DNA from: Lingula anatina
Lineage: Eukaryota > Brachiopoda > Lingulata > Lingulida > Lingulidae
Length of the DNA stretch: 64,000 bases
NCBI RefSeq assembly: GCF_001039355.2
Contig: NW_019776007.1
Location: 76,289-140,288, forward strand
Reading direction: 5' to 3'
In this document: positions 1-13,300 of the stretch, one piece after another
How positions within the stretch are numbered: position 1 is the first letter of the stretch
How the letters are laid out: the number at the start of each line of letters is the position of its first letter
Translations under genes and position numbers: made by a program
Notes under the pieces: generated by a model
What the model saw: the letters and a program-made list of their open reading frames with translations, nothing else
Database searches by the model: none
What the model was told of the DNA's origin: nothing

Positions 1-2392
1 ACAATTCCTAGATGATTTATAGGCTCGATAGACGTTTAAATATTTTATTGCCCACGTATCCCATTTTTATAATTTAATATGATTATATTTTCAACCATTA
101 ATGAGTACCACTCACATTTGATATTTTTCATATTTTCACTTTTCACCGCGATTTTCCCGGTTGATTTATTATGATGTTGGGTCATAGTAATTTTCTTGGT
201 GTGAAAGGTTGACAGTGTAAGGGGTGTTTATGTGTTAGATGGCTGTGTTAAAGTTTCCATTCACGTGTACATGCATTTTTTTAAATAGCATGCCCTTGTC
301 CAGAATGTGGAGGTTCATTTGTTAGGAGATATGATACACGTGCCTTCTCTCTCTCTGTTTGTATGGGTGTGGGTGTTTGTGAGTGTGTGCGTGCGCTACC
401 ATTTGCCCAGTTCCATCAAATACCCGTGGCATTGGTTGTGAAAATTAAAGGCATACATGTATTATCCGGGTTTGAAATATCCCAAAGTCTTATTCTCTAT
501 GTCTACATTTCATTTTAAGCTGCTTATCTTCCCCCACGTCGGACCTGATAAATGGTAAAAGGCCTTAAATAAAAGTACCTGATGTCGCTATTTCTTTATG
601 AAATTTACAGGAAAATATAATTTGCATGTGGCAGTCTGTCTGAGTGACTGACCAGTAATTCAGAACTAAGTTATTTGTTAAGAAAAAAAAATTTTCGAGG
701 TAAATTCGATTTGGCTGGAAAATTCCAGATAAGATACATGTACTTTAAAGAATGCGTTCCTAATCAGAGTTCACAGTATCTACATTAGCGGATTAAATCA
801 ATTTAAATTACTCTGAACCATAAAACGGACAATTTCCATCTTGAATTTGTTCACACCACCCACTCTCTCCACCACTATCTGGATAAACCAGTTATTTTGT
901 TTGTCTCTTAAAAGCACGTATAGCTTGTACAAAGAGTGGTGTTTATCTAAGTTGTAATTACATTACTTCAAACGAATGGGGCACCCGTCGTATAGTTACA
1001 ATATGCGCAGATACGACGGTATCACACGCGCGTGCCTTTCACCGTCCAATAAGTTAAATGTATTTACATGCAAACTAAGGCAAAATATAATTGAATTACG
1101 TGTGGCTTTTTTTCTCGTCAAATAATCTTTTCTTACATGTAGTTCCAATACAGGACCATAGTGTTTTTTATTCATTGCTCGAGTGCAGTTTTTTCAGAGG
1201 AACAATTGTATTTGTTGCATAATTATAATTGCTTTTAACTTGATATGGCTGCAGAGTTCCTCAATCGAAGCAGCGAATACAGAAATAATACTCACACAGT
1301 GACCGAATAACTACAAATGTGATGTACTTTATCTGTAATCCTTTTTCTAAATGAAGGCAAAAGTAATATTGGACAAGAAAACAAATAGATAAAGGAATGT
1401 ATTAAATAGATAAATATATAGATGGAAACAAGGATGGACAGATGGGTGAATAAAAGAATGAATGGATAGATAGACAGAAAGAAAAATGAAAACACAAATA
1501 AACTATCATTATGTATTTGGATAGACATTTCAACATCCGGAATGAAAAGCAATACCATGTGTCCAGAAGAACAGGAAGAAGTGCCCAGATATCAGACGAT
1601 GGATTTCAGATATAAAACTCATATGCGCATGAAGTTCATATTGAAAAAGCCCAATCTTCCACCCAAGCCTCCCCCGCCTATTCTTGTGGTATTCCGTCGG
1701 CAACATAGATTATGGACATTAGCAGCAGTAGACCAATGGCAGTTGTCAGTATTAATAGTTCCATTGCCTCCATCTATTATATCGGCGTCGGTGGAGTTTT
1801 TTATTCTCCAGAAACACAGTAACAGTAGGGGAAAACTGGTTACGCAATATTCACCGCATTTTTTTTTTTTTGCATAAATATCACGCTTATAAATCTTATC
1901 CAATGTTCCATTTTGTGTTGTCAGAGTGTGGGATAAGAAGCAATAAAAGTGCTTGTACCCTTCCCACGATAGTGACGTGATGACTTTGTACTTAGATATC
2001 AGGAATGGCATTTTAGACAATAATGTGGTGAATGAATCAGGGTTATGTATGCATCATATCAATTTTTCACGGAGTCTCCTTCTATAAAGCCAGTAGAAAA
2101 AAGTGGAATTGTTCGATTTGGCATCAAGAAGGACCTCTGGAGTGATCCTTATCACTTTTTTACTAATCCTGAAGTGACGTGCCCAGCATTTCATTAAGAA
2201 TAATTATATTGGGCCTAGTATGTCATTTTCTTAATTTCTCGGGAAATTTCGTTCTTTCGTGATCGGGGTTTAACTCTAAACATGAAACGATTATTTCGTA
2301 CCCAAACACTTGAGTACAATTAAGCAATTAAGTGTGCAGAGCTTGCAGACTTTAACAAGGTGAAACTTGAGGGTTTATAAATAAATAAATAA

Positions 2393-2417
2393 CCCCCCCC
2401 CCCCCAAAAAAAAAAAA
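2393..2417. repeat. C-run followed by A-run
   Basis: About 13 C then 12 A, directly after a short ATAA repeat. Low-complexity DNA, with likely length error in a draft assembly. Confidence 0.9.
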
Positions 2418-5400
2418 CGTTATGGTAACGTTATAAAACGTTCTGTGTTTGTAGTTCAATTGATTAGTTACGCAACCAGATGCAAAACGAATAGAGCATT
2501 TCAGCGCCTGTGTGCTTAGCTTTTCTCAACACTGCTCTCTCCATCAATATGTATCTGTGTTTGCTCACTTGGTAATATAATGCATGGCTAAAGTATCCAT
2601 ATGTAACCCGAACTAAATTGCATTTAATTGCTTTTATAACCTCCACGTCTTCATACAACAATCAATATCATTTTAGAGACAAGATGAAGTTTTTTTCGGG
2701 TATCTTCCATTTTTATTTTAGGTCTTACTTTTTTATTATCTCTTTGTTTGTATTTGTCATCATCTGATATACAGTATTACATAATAACGTTATGTCATAT
2801 CTACCTATGCTTTTAACAGTGGTTACTACATGTATATGTTTTAGAGAGGTGGGATTGGAAAGACTATATCTCTCCGAAAGTGTGATTAAGATAAGTGCAT
2901 TCGATTCCCCTTCACCAAATCGAGCTATTACCATATCACTTTCGTTATCCGAGCAGCAAAATGTCAATATTCGAACCACTTTCGAAGTGACGATACTAAC
3001 TGCTAAGCAAATACGACGTCGGTGCAATTAAGAGAGTAATGGCGCATTTAATAGATCTGATCCTCTACTTAGGGGCTTTCGAATACAACCTATCTAACAC
3101 ATCGTGCTGCCTTTGCTAATGGCATAAACGGATATGAATTTCATTAGATAATGAAAAGTACACATGAATAGAGAATCGAACAGTGCAATGCGCACAATGA
3201 TAGATAATCTACAAAATTTTCACCCGCTGTGTAAAATAATATCAACTCTAATGTAAAAGTAATAATTAGATAACGCAATTTAGTTCCGATTACACTTAAA
3301 TAGATTAGTTGGGTATTATAAATAAGCGGATCAATACAATTAAATAGTCTAATGCATACAAATTGTGTCGAATAAGTAGGTCTGATATCATATCATCATC
3401 CTTCGCTCTTAGCCGAAATTGCAGCAGCAGCAGCAGCAGTAACGACACGCTATGACCATTTGCTTCTGTCTCAATAGCCCTAGTATATGTATATCATTAG
3501 TGTGCAGATCAGGATCATTCAGGAGTCCTAATATGCAACGGTGCCACTAAAAAGGTTTCACGGGCATCATTTTAAAGACAAGAGTACTCTCTCTCTCCCT
3601 CTCTCTCTTTTTATTTATTTATTTTTTTTGTTCCTCATATGTTTTATTGTATTTTATGTTCAGTACACTCAAAATACCATGGATTGAAATCATAACACCA
3701 TGTTGTTTAAACAATCAGCAATAGCCCTGCTCGTGCCACATAGAGCTCTCTCCATCATGCACGTTTACGGCACCTTTAAAGAAATAAACACATGTTCAGT
3801 AATAGGATATGTGTGCAAATGTGGAACAATGCTAATAGACTTTCGATAAAAAAATAGTTGCACCTGTTTTCTTCTGGTCTTGGTAAGTGAACTATTACGC
3901 GTGGATATCACATGTATATCTGTTCATCCCTCTTTCATGCCGGTTGTCTTGCTTAATATTTTATGATACCGATCAGATTTTTTACAGAAGCAAGCCTCGC
4001 CTTTGACCGGAAGTAAATAGGGGCATATAGGAAAACATATAGGCACTATGAAGAGTGCCATAGTCCAGGGTATATGTATAGGTTCTATAGACACTGATGT
4101 AGGCAGTGATAGAGGAAGAGAGGCATCCGGAATTCTGAGTACAACCGGCAATTTATAAGTCGTAAATGCACGTACCTGATTAAGAACATTTCCAGTAAAA
4201 CAAGGAGAATGTTCCCATCCCCAGCCGTGAAAGTTACCATGGATTTGCCAATGACGCAATCTTCACAATACATGCTGTATTACTTTGCTTAAGTAACGTA
4301 GTTATTATAATATTGGCACATACCAGGCCCATTTATTTTTACGTATACTATATTTGCTATTGCCAAGGTCGGGATTGAAAATAATAAGGAATTCACTCTA
4401 CATTATTATCCAACACAATTTTCACACGAAAGTGATCGGTCTTCTGTTCCAAATAAACACAAATCACGACTCATGTTCGTGTTTGATCTGTATGGATCAA
4501 TACAGAGCTTATTACTTCATTCTGGGTGAAACAGCATTGCATTCTATATTATACAAACCAAGGCATTTCATTTCATTGGAGAATGTAAATACCATCTTTG
4601 CAATACCATGTATAGCAATGCGGAACATGGCCCGCATACTCTAAATAAACCATTAAATAAAAACAGGTATGTCAAAGCACTGTATGATGATCATTTAATC
4701 CTTATGAGTTGATCAATAGAAGGATGTCGATCTATTTGGTGAAGGATAAGGTGCCATTCAATCTGGTAACACAGCGTAAACCAACGTCAGTGTCCACTGA
4801 ACGTGTTCCGAATGTAAACCAACAGTCCTGCCAACCTGTCTTATTTACGAGTAATCAGTTCATTTTTAACCGTTATTTTTACTCGAGGCCGTATTGTTTA
4901 TATGATAATAGACACCTGTGAAGTTTATGTTGAAAATAAGTAAGGCTGCAGAGCTTGTATAAACAAGAACACTTTAGATGTTTCATTAGGATAAATAATG
5001 CACATCGAATGTTTGATACTATGTAAAGCACTAATACATTGTAGCAGATGACTTTCTCATGGGTATGTCTAACCGCCGTTACGAATATCCTCTATCACAT
5101 TTGTGATACAATTCTGACATTAAGTCAAGCGAATCGGCAAATTTGGAATATATCAAATGACTAAATGTAATGAGTTTTTACTCTATCCACCTATTTATTT
5201 ATTTGAAATAAGATTTTTCCAATAAATAGTCTATTTTTATACTGATAATCAATCTGCGTCATGGCTGACAACGTTAATTTTTAAAGCTGTAAATTTGTGT
5301 GAAGCGGCATGTTTTTGCAGACGTTTGGGGTATGTTTACTGTAAAATCGAATCTATACATAGCAACTTGGCTAGTTGGCTAGCGCATATGTACCGGCTAT

Positions 5401-5704
5401 TCAATTTAAATTACCAGAAATGGTAGAATCGTGCGTATGTAACACTGTGGAATACTTGGTACAGTCAGCGCCATCTGGAGGTGGAAATTGGATAACCGGA
5501 TTCATGCAATTCGAGCCAAATGTGGTCAACTGGGAATCAAGAAAACCAAATTATAAGTTAGTAGAAAACAAGCGAGGGTATTACTTTCATCCTCTGAGAG
5601 CATTTTCAGCTTCACCGAAGCTGCTTAATAGGCGATCTTAATAAAAGGCTTAATATTTGCTGGAATACGCCTAACACCTTTGAATTGCATATGCAGCAAG
5701 GGTC

Positions 5705-5707
<3 letters not shown>

Positions 5708-5768
<61 letters not shown>
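5708..5768. repeat. Compound (CT)n(CA)n microsatellite
   Basis: An uninterrupted CT block (to 5740) is followed directly by a CA block (to 5768). Confidence 0.95.
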
Positions 5769-5772
<4 letters not shown>

Positions 5773-5879
5773 GGCTGTAAAACGTGGGTCATTGCTAGTA
5801 GTTAGAACAATGACACTAGAAGTGTTTCATTTGTAAAAATTATACTGTTGAAAAGTTGTGGATAAGCTATATGAAACTC

Positions 5880-5910
5880 GGGGGGGGGGGGAGAGAGAGA
5901 GAGAGAGAGA
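5880..5910. repeat. G-run and (GA)n microsatellite
   Basis: A G homopolymer of about 12 is followed by GA repeats, about 110 bp after the previous compound microsatellite. Confidence 0.9.
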
Positions 5911-8900
5911 AAGGAGGGGGTTGTTATACATAAAACAGGTTGAATAGTGATTACTAATTGCACGTGTATATAGTCAGCAAAAGACAGGATAGGCATGATG
6001 TGTGAAATCCAAAAGTTTCGCTTTACCACGGCGTGCAAACGCATGTAAGTTCCTTTTTAAAGCTAACGCGAGATTCGGTGTTCGCTCACTTTTAATATGA
6101 TTAAAGAAAATGTCCCAAACATCGATTGCTCACTGAAATACTGAAATGTAATCGTTTCTGCACAAATTCAACTCTGATCTCACTGGCAAGATATAAATAT
6201 CAGCTTCGAACAACCAGAAGCATACTAATGTTATTTTTGTCGTTGTTATTAAACTTCATTTCATGTCCTAATCTTGTGAAACCCCTTGGCGTTTTGCATT
6301 TTGTTTGACAAAATAAGCCATTAAAGGCAATCAATTATGTTCAAAGGGAAGTATTTGACCTAAGTGACCTATCATCTTATGGCAGAGACAATCAGGCAGA
6401 AAAACAACAATATTGACTCTGTTGGAACTTGCGTAAGAAGGTAATTGTCAGTCACGTCCCGCGTTTCCTGACTTAAAACGCAATCAAGACGCTCTATTGT
6501 GTTACAATGAGTGTTTGTCATATTAGAACCGACTTACAGACTCGTCCATCAATGGACAATAAAGACAAATTCTAAGTGACATTTTCCCGGAAAGTTTGTC
6601 TCGGTGCAAAACCAGAGGCGTGTACAGTGGTGGAATTATTGGGACACATCGAACACGTGACTGGCAATGCCCGCCCCTTGGCCCCGAAGGCACCCTTCAC
6701 TCCCTTTCTCTCCATAAAAAATAAATAACAAACAAAACGAGACAACCACACCAGCATTTTTCCAATCCTATGCCTACATATTATATTGAGTTTGTACTCG
6801 ATAGCTGTTGGATACTCTCCCGTAACAAAATTCTGATTTGTGACCACTGACCACACTATCATAAATGAAAATATGAGCACCGCCAACTTACCGTGAAAAG
6901 CGGATATGAGTTAAATGACTCTAACGCTGAAGTTTTAACAGGATGAAAACATCCTTAATTGACTACAACATGTCAGATAACACTGAGATTAAATGAACTT
7001 ATTTCCCTCTTGTTTCACCCATACGCTTTTCCATGTAATTGCACAATTTTCCATGAAGTGCCCAATTTGGCAACAGTATTATACCTTTCGTCCAATACAA
7101 GGACAAAAGTTCATAATGACGTAACAGATGTCAAGTAAGATCAGAAAAGTAATTTGAGGTTTCATGGTCAATGCAGGTACAATGGCACAGGAGTATGAGA
7201 GTCTATTGTGGTCTACGTTTTGTTTTCTCGTTGCCCAATTACTATAGGTGACACAATACCCGAATATTGACACATTGGGTAATGAGAACTTTTTTATTGA
7301 TTTCCCACAAAGGTATCCATTCCCATTTGGTAAACCAGCAGTCTTTGATAGAGGACTAAACGTCTAGATATGACAGAATATGTAATAAGATTCACTTCTC
7401 TGTTTTTAGCTATTCTCCAAAAAGTAAACCTTGGCGCTTCTATAAGCAATAATTTTATAACGGCACGGAACCGGGCTTATTTAGTGACCCTGTGTTTTCC
7501 TTTGATTGATTGGGTCGCTTAACGTTAGAGGTGTTGAAAGCAAACATTTTTGTCTTTTGGGGCAGTCACCTTATATATGTTGGTCCAAACCCTTTGTCGT
7601 TGCCTAATGACAATTTTCTATCCGTCAACCTCGACTTGAAAGTGTTTCTTGTAACCGTCCTCGAGACATGCGTGATGCAGATTTTCTAAAAGGTTTTGGC
7701 CATTCAGAATGTTTTTCCTGTCGCGTGATAAAACTACATAAACAGTTCCCGTTCTGTGAGTAATTTCACACTGTCGTAACATTACCCGTCATTAATGGGC
7801 AAAACTACTTTCAATGTATGGATTTGCATTACCCAGGCCTTTCCAGCCGATCATGTGAAAATGAAAAATCGGCTGTGTGTATCAAGAAGCGCTTTGTTTC
7901 CACAGGGGAGGTGGTTATTAGACAAAAAATCAAATCTAATTGCAACTTGAGGCAACCACGGAGATTAAGATTAGATCTTCTGCTACCAATGGAGAGCACA
8001 TTCAGCCTGTTCAACGAAACCAATTGGCTTTGCAAACACAAACTGTCCCGTCTGAAACGTGCAGTGCTTTTCAAAAAAATCATCTAATACATCAATAGAT
8101 ACAAAGAAGGATTACGGTTGCTAGGTTCATGTTAAGTCTAGAAGAGCAATAACTGGGCTGAAAGCAAGGGAAATTCGATTTTAAATACAGGGTTTGAATT
8201 TTTAATTCCTTTATATTGTCATTACTGGGTGTTATCAGTTATACCGAGTCGAGCTTATGGAAATGCGTAATGGGAAAGTACATACCATAAAATGCACGAG
8301 AGCTATGGGAAATAGCCTTGTCGAAACAAAAGCCCACAACAAAGCGCAGATCTGTTGCGCAGCGCTCAGAGCGATTGATTTTAGATTTAACGCACCCCAC
8401 CGCGTCAGGATAGACTACTGGGCTTAGGTTTGCTAGCTCGGGGAAATAACCCTCTCGCTTTAGTCGGTAATGTGCAAGTCACAGAGATTAGAAGGTGAAA
8501 CCAGGCCAAAAACGTTCTGTCGTTCATTCTTGACTGTTCTTGACAGAGCAACTTAATTGATTGGCGATACCAGTTTGCATACGAGTGCCAAGTGGTGAAC
8601 GCTTTGCAACATGTTGGCGTACATCTTTACTTAATGAAATGAAATTCAAATTGTGGGGGATAGGTTGATGAATAAGAATACCGTGCGATATTGACTATGA
8701 GCAAGGTAAACGTTTATTTATTTAAAACACATCAAGGTACAAACAAGTAACCGAATAAGTAATACATATGGCACACACGCATAGTGTGGGCCAATACGAA
8801 GGTGCCTGCAATTCCTGCCGTCTCGTATCCTGCAAGCAGAAGAGTGATCGTTATCCTACAGCCAGCAGTAGTTCAGATACGCCTCGGTAGGACTGGGGCT

Positions 8901-10118
8901 CCATTATTATTACCCGGACTTCTTCACTCGTCAGTTGTTGTGACATGACTTAATGGATTTGGCTCTATTCGCGAACAGCGTTGTTGGCCACGGGGGAGTT
9001 GGTTACGGACTCGTAAGGGACTGGTCCTATGATGGAACGAGGATTATTGCATGTCAACGCGTGATTGGGATGACTTTATTGTGAAACGTGCGTTAAGAGT
9101 ACAGTCTATAAGAGTGTCATATTATGCTCATTAATCAATTAGATGGATGCCGATGATAATCTAAATGAGATATATGTAGGAGGGTTTTCAAAGTGCTTTA
9201 AGTAACAAGCATGTAACAAACTGACAAACATAGCTCAAACGCCAGCTCATTCCAGGAAAATACTATAAGAAAACGCTCGGGAATACATTTCCAGAAATAA
9301 AAAAAAAACACATTGGACTTTTCCTCACTAGGTTTCTGCAACGGGCCTGATCTACGTTCGCTGCACGAAAATGGTACATGTTAAACACGAAAAGTCGAGC
9401 GTGGCTTTAATTCCGGGGAACCTTTGAGTGTTATTGGATTCCGTGATAACCCGTGGCTGTGGATTCCCGGCGATGTCGACACGCTTATTTTTAACCTGAA
9501 TTAACGGGGAATTAATAGGAACCCGTCAACAGACTGTTGAGGGCGTATCGTTATCTCACGTTATGCGACCTGTACACGCAACTCTATCAAACGCGATGTG
9601 GCAGTGGAGTATTAGTAGATAGAACATTATTAGACTTGCTGATTGAAACGAAACTTTTGCACGATGAAGGAGGCTGCTAAATATGCCAACGTGATTAGTA
9701 GCATGTTATAGAGGTAGTAAGTCTTCTCAGAGCACTTGAATGATTCAGTTACTGTTAGCTAGTGAAACGCCTTTACTGGCTCATTTTAATTGACATTCTA
9801 CCTAAATTACCAGCTTTTAACCACGCAAGTAGATATCGGATAGAACGATTCGAGTCAATACTTATCATATTAGTGACAGGTTTAATTAGATCCCAGCTTA
9901 AGCTGACTAACTTCTGGACTATGGGCTTTTCACCAGGCGATTCTTTACACCTCCGGCGGGAAGGCCGCTGATGTCAACCGTATGACAAGTCGAAGCCTAG
10001 TAACTCGTCTCCGCTTCGGACCAGTAGAAAGGAGTGCGACTTCGAACGCAGCGTCATAAAAGCCACTGTTATTTAGCGAGTCAGAAAAGTCCATCGTCAA
10101 AGGAACCAAGAACGGACC

Positions 10119-10313
10119 ATGTCGACCAAGTGGATGCCGGACGTGAACGGACACAAGTCTCTCCCGGCAGACTTCCTGTACCTGACAAATTCCAAATTCG
10201 GAATCGGACAGACGACAAATGGCGGGAGCATGATGTGTCTCTACCCAGGGGCTTCCAGGGAGGGAGATAGTGCCCAAGGGCGGGCAAGTCCACGTAAAGT
10301 TCTCTCAACAAAG
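10119..10313 (+). CDS. Proposed exon 1 of the Cys-less pLGIC
   Basis: An ATG at 10119 in a good context (A at -3) opens a 65-codon frame ending at an AAG|GTGATG donor in phase 0, which matches exon 2. The 9930-10313 stretch is visibly GC-richer than its surroundings, which supports exonic status. The encoded N-terminus (MSTKWMPDVN...) has no hydrophobic signal sequence, which is odd for a channel with an extracellular N-terminal domain. Alternative: a different frame gives PKGGQVH just before a GTAAAG donor at 10294, also in phase with exon 2, entered through an acceptor at 10248. That alternative would need further upstream exons. Confidence 0.45.
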
Positions 10314-13300
10314 GTGATGGCGTCTGTTTTGTTGACCTCAGTCATTTTCCTGTTTTTTCACTGTGCTCGGTGAAACAGGGTTGCAATTCATCGACCGAGT
10401 GAAGCTTCATAATTTCGACTTTATTTTATGGATCAGGAGATTGCCAATGTGTTCATTCGAAGCCCTGATGAGTGGATTAGTTTATAACATCATATCTGTG
10501 TAACGTGCGGGAGTTATTTCTGTGTATTTTTTCAATCTATCATATCTGTCTCGGTGGGCAATATTTAGAAGCGATCAAAAATGCTCATAGAACCTTGCCG
10601 CTGTTATTGGTAGTTTTTTCATCTATAAAACATACTAGATATAGAGATACTCTGTCATTTTACAATACTAGGTATCATTGAAATATTGTTTATTTTTAAT
10701 TTATCACATCGGAGTAGAATTCATTGCATGTCACTTGTCGCAAAAATATGAAGTCACATTTGCTGAACATTTGTCCGTTTCCTTTGCGTGGCATTCAAAA
10801 TGTTCAGCTTCCCCCAGACATGGACCTAATGAGAGATCTCTCATTAGGTCCATGCCCCAGACAATGAACTAAGTTTTAAAAAGGAGACAAAAAGACTATC
10901 ATTTGACTGACTCCTCTCTTTCTCTTTACAGGTGACCGTAGAAGTTTGTGTAATCTTCCTGAAGTTGGGTGAAATAGACACCCTTAAAGAACAATTCTCG
11001 GCAGACGTCCTGGTCAAAGCAAAATGGCGGGAACCGGAACTCGACCGGAAAGGCAAGAATAAGGACGAGCTCATTGATGAGGTGAGACGCCACACACAGG
11101 GACACATGCTTCGTACATCCTTCAAATTCGAATGACAGCAGTTGAAATAATTGATCTCCAAGAGATCAGAGTGACCTTACATGTCATAGTCATTATTTTT
11201 CATAGTTTTTTATCACAGTTTGAAGTTTCATTTCAAGGCGAATTTCCTTTGCTTTGTTGTTGATAAAAAGCATAAACTTTTACCTAAAAGTCAACTAAAT
11301 TACCCATCTATTCTATATACGTAAATGTAACAGCATCTGCCTGGGCGAGTATCAAACGCGTGCTTTAAGGATTTTCTAGTTAATGGAGTGAATTTTACAC
11401 AATATAAATATCCCTATCTTTAATAAACTTTTCATTAAAGTTCAGTAATAAGTAGGCTAATTTTAATTTATTAATCCGGTGTTCTTTGAACATCTTAAAA
11501 TTAGTGAATACATCCTATGTGTGAAACGTTTATACATTCTCCTGTCGCCAAAATACGTTTTTAATACTCTTTTCAGCCTTACGTCTATCATAAATGAAAT
11601 TTGTGGTTTTCCTTTTGGCTGATCTTCTCTGTATTCTACTTAGAGGAAATGAACGCGAAAAAATCTCCTGAAAATAATCTTAATCTAAATTAAATTCTAA
11701 TTTTAAAATCACCTGTTTCCTCTTTAATACTTATTGATTAATACAGGATGTTAAACAAAATACCAAAGGGCACCGAAGGACACGCTGTCATCCGTAGGTA
11801 ATACGGTAAAGGCATGCATCGTTAAATTGGAAAGCAGCGTGGTCTCCGATTAGGTACTGATAGCGCATTGCTACTCTTAATGATCCAAAACAACATAACG
11901 CTTTCATGAAATACAAAAGTAGAAAGGCTCCAATGAAAGAGGTTACGATCTGCATGGTCTCGATGGCAATGCAGTTACAGCGCACGGACCCCAAAGCGGA
12001 TATGGAATGATGAATTATGGTGTAAATAGTAAGAAACGAAATGAAATTTAGGAAATAGTACGAAGTTGCACGTTATGAAATAATACTGCAGTGAAGTATA
12101 TAATAACATTATCTAAAGAACAGAGAGTCGTTAGTCTGGGTGTGAGGTTGGAACCTCGGCATTTGAATTCCACGGTCGAAGGATACTTATCCATTTTTTT
12201 GGCCAGTTGCCATGCGATTTAAAGGGACTAAATGGACTATGCGAAATCTTCTGTCATAGTTGAGGGATTGATTTATATCCGAAGGGCGCCAGTCTGTTCA
12301 TAATCTGACAAGCACTACTAACGTGTTTCATAGACGTCTCGCAGATCTGCCTCGTTTCCAGTTCGCGCAGACGAGAGGTTCGCCTTACAAATGTTTGCAA
12401 CCCCTGAATCAGATATGTGTAGTTATGCCACATAAAGTGTTTGGCTTGTCTTGGTTTTACTGAGAATGGATGGCATGTGGTTTCTGTTTTAGAAATCAGA
12501 TATATATAGCGAGTGTTATCAGGCCTGAAGTAACACGCACGCTTAGTCTCATGCGCCACTTCGTGTGACCTTTGGATATGAAAAAAATTACATTCCGTTT
12601 CACTTTATCTGTGTACTCACCTAACCTTTCTGTTGCCACGAAACTTTATGGTTGAACGCCGGTTTTTTACCTAACTGTACAACATTCAGTTTACTAGGAA
12701 TCGTCTTATAACCTTAGCGAAAACGGCGTTAAATTAAATGCAGTCAAAATATACATCACGAATCCTACCGCTGAAAGTATTATTGGACACGACTTGGACG
12801 GACAAAGTTTTAACTGTCCAAGTAAACGATAACAAATTCCTATCATTTTCAGTAATATTGCAAAAAGCAGCACGTTCCCCTTTTCTTTGCCATCACTCTA
12901 CTATCCATCATTGCCACTGGGTTGCAACATAGACTTAAAATACGTTTATATGCATGATCTATACTGGGTATACAGCTTATTGATATAACATATACGAATT
13001 AAAGCACCTACATGTGTTATCCAGAAGACAGATCTGACTTCGACTGACATCATGATTTATAGTGTAATTTATGTGACAATATCGCCCAAGAGAATAATTT
13101 TGTTTGTGACTGTTGGACAATGCATTAAGTAATACTAACTGCACGGAATAAAGAAAGCAAAGTAGAAATGCGTACGATTTGAAAAGCTGAAGATATGCCA
13201 TGTAATAGCCATTCAGCCGCATTTATTCTTTCTGTATTACCCTTTTCCCTCTGTTAATTCTTTTGGTCAATTTTCCCTGTCAGTTTACGACACAGTAATC

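Larger units (their letters stand above)
1..10118. other. Gene-poor upstream region, no supported gene
   Basis: I find no splice-bounded or conserved coding stretch in this region. The open frames (for example 1542-1877 +, 5375-5641 +, 6572-6886 -, 7818-8087 +) are short, have no recognisable domain and mostly have overlapping open frames on the other strand. The region holds simple repeats: a GATA/GAAT-like degenerate tract at about 1385-1475, a C-run then A-run at 2393-2417, (GCA)n at about 3420-3439, CT-rich DNA at about 3590-3610, and the microsatellites at 5708-5768 and 5880-5910. It could contain 5' untranslated exons or regulatory DNA of the channel gene that starts near 10119. Confidence 0.5.

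Noticed and set aside
6572-6886. 104-codon minus-strand frame in a moderately GC-rich stretch
   Set aside because: No recognisable motif, no repeat boundaries and no splice-consistent partner. Insufficient to call a gene or an element.
10317-10373. Signal-peptide-like first exon MASVLLTSVIFLFFHCAR for the channel
   Set aside because: It runs into a stop and its only GT would create a stop on joining exon 2. Kept only as an observation.
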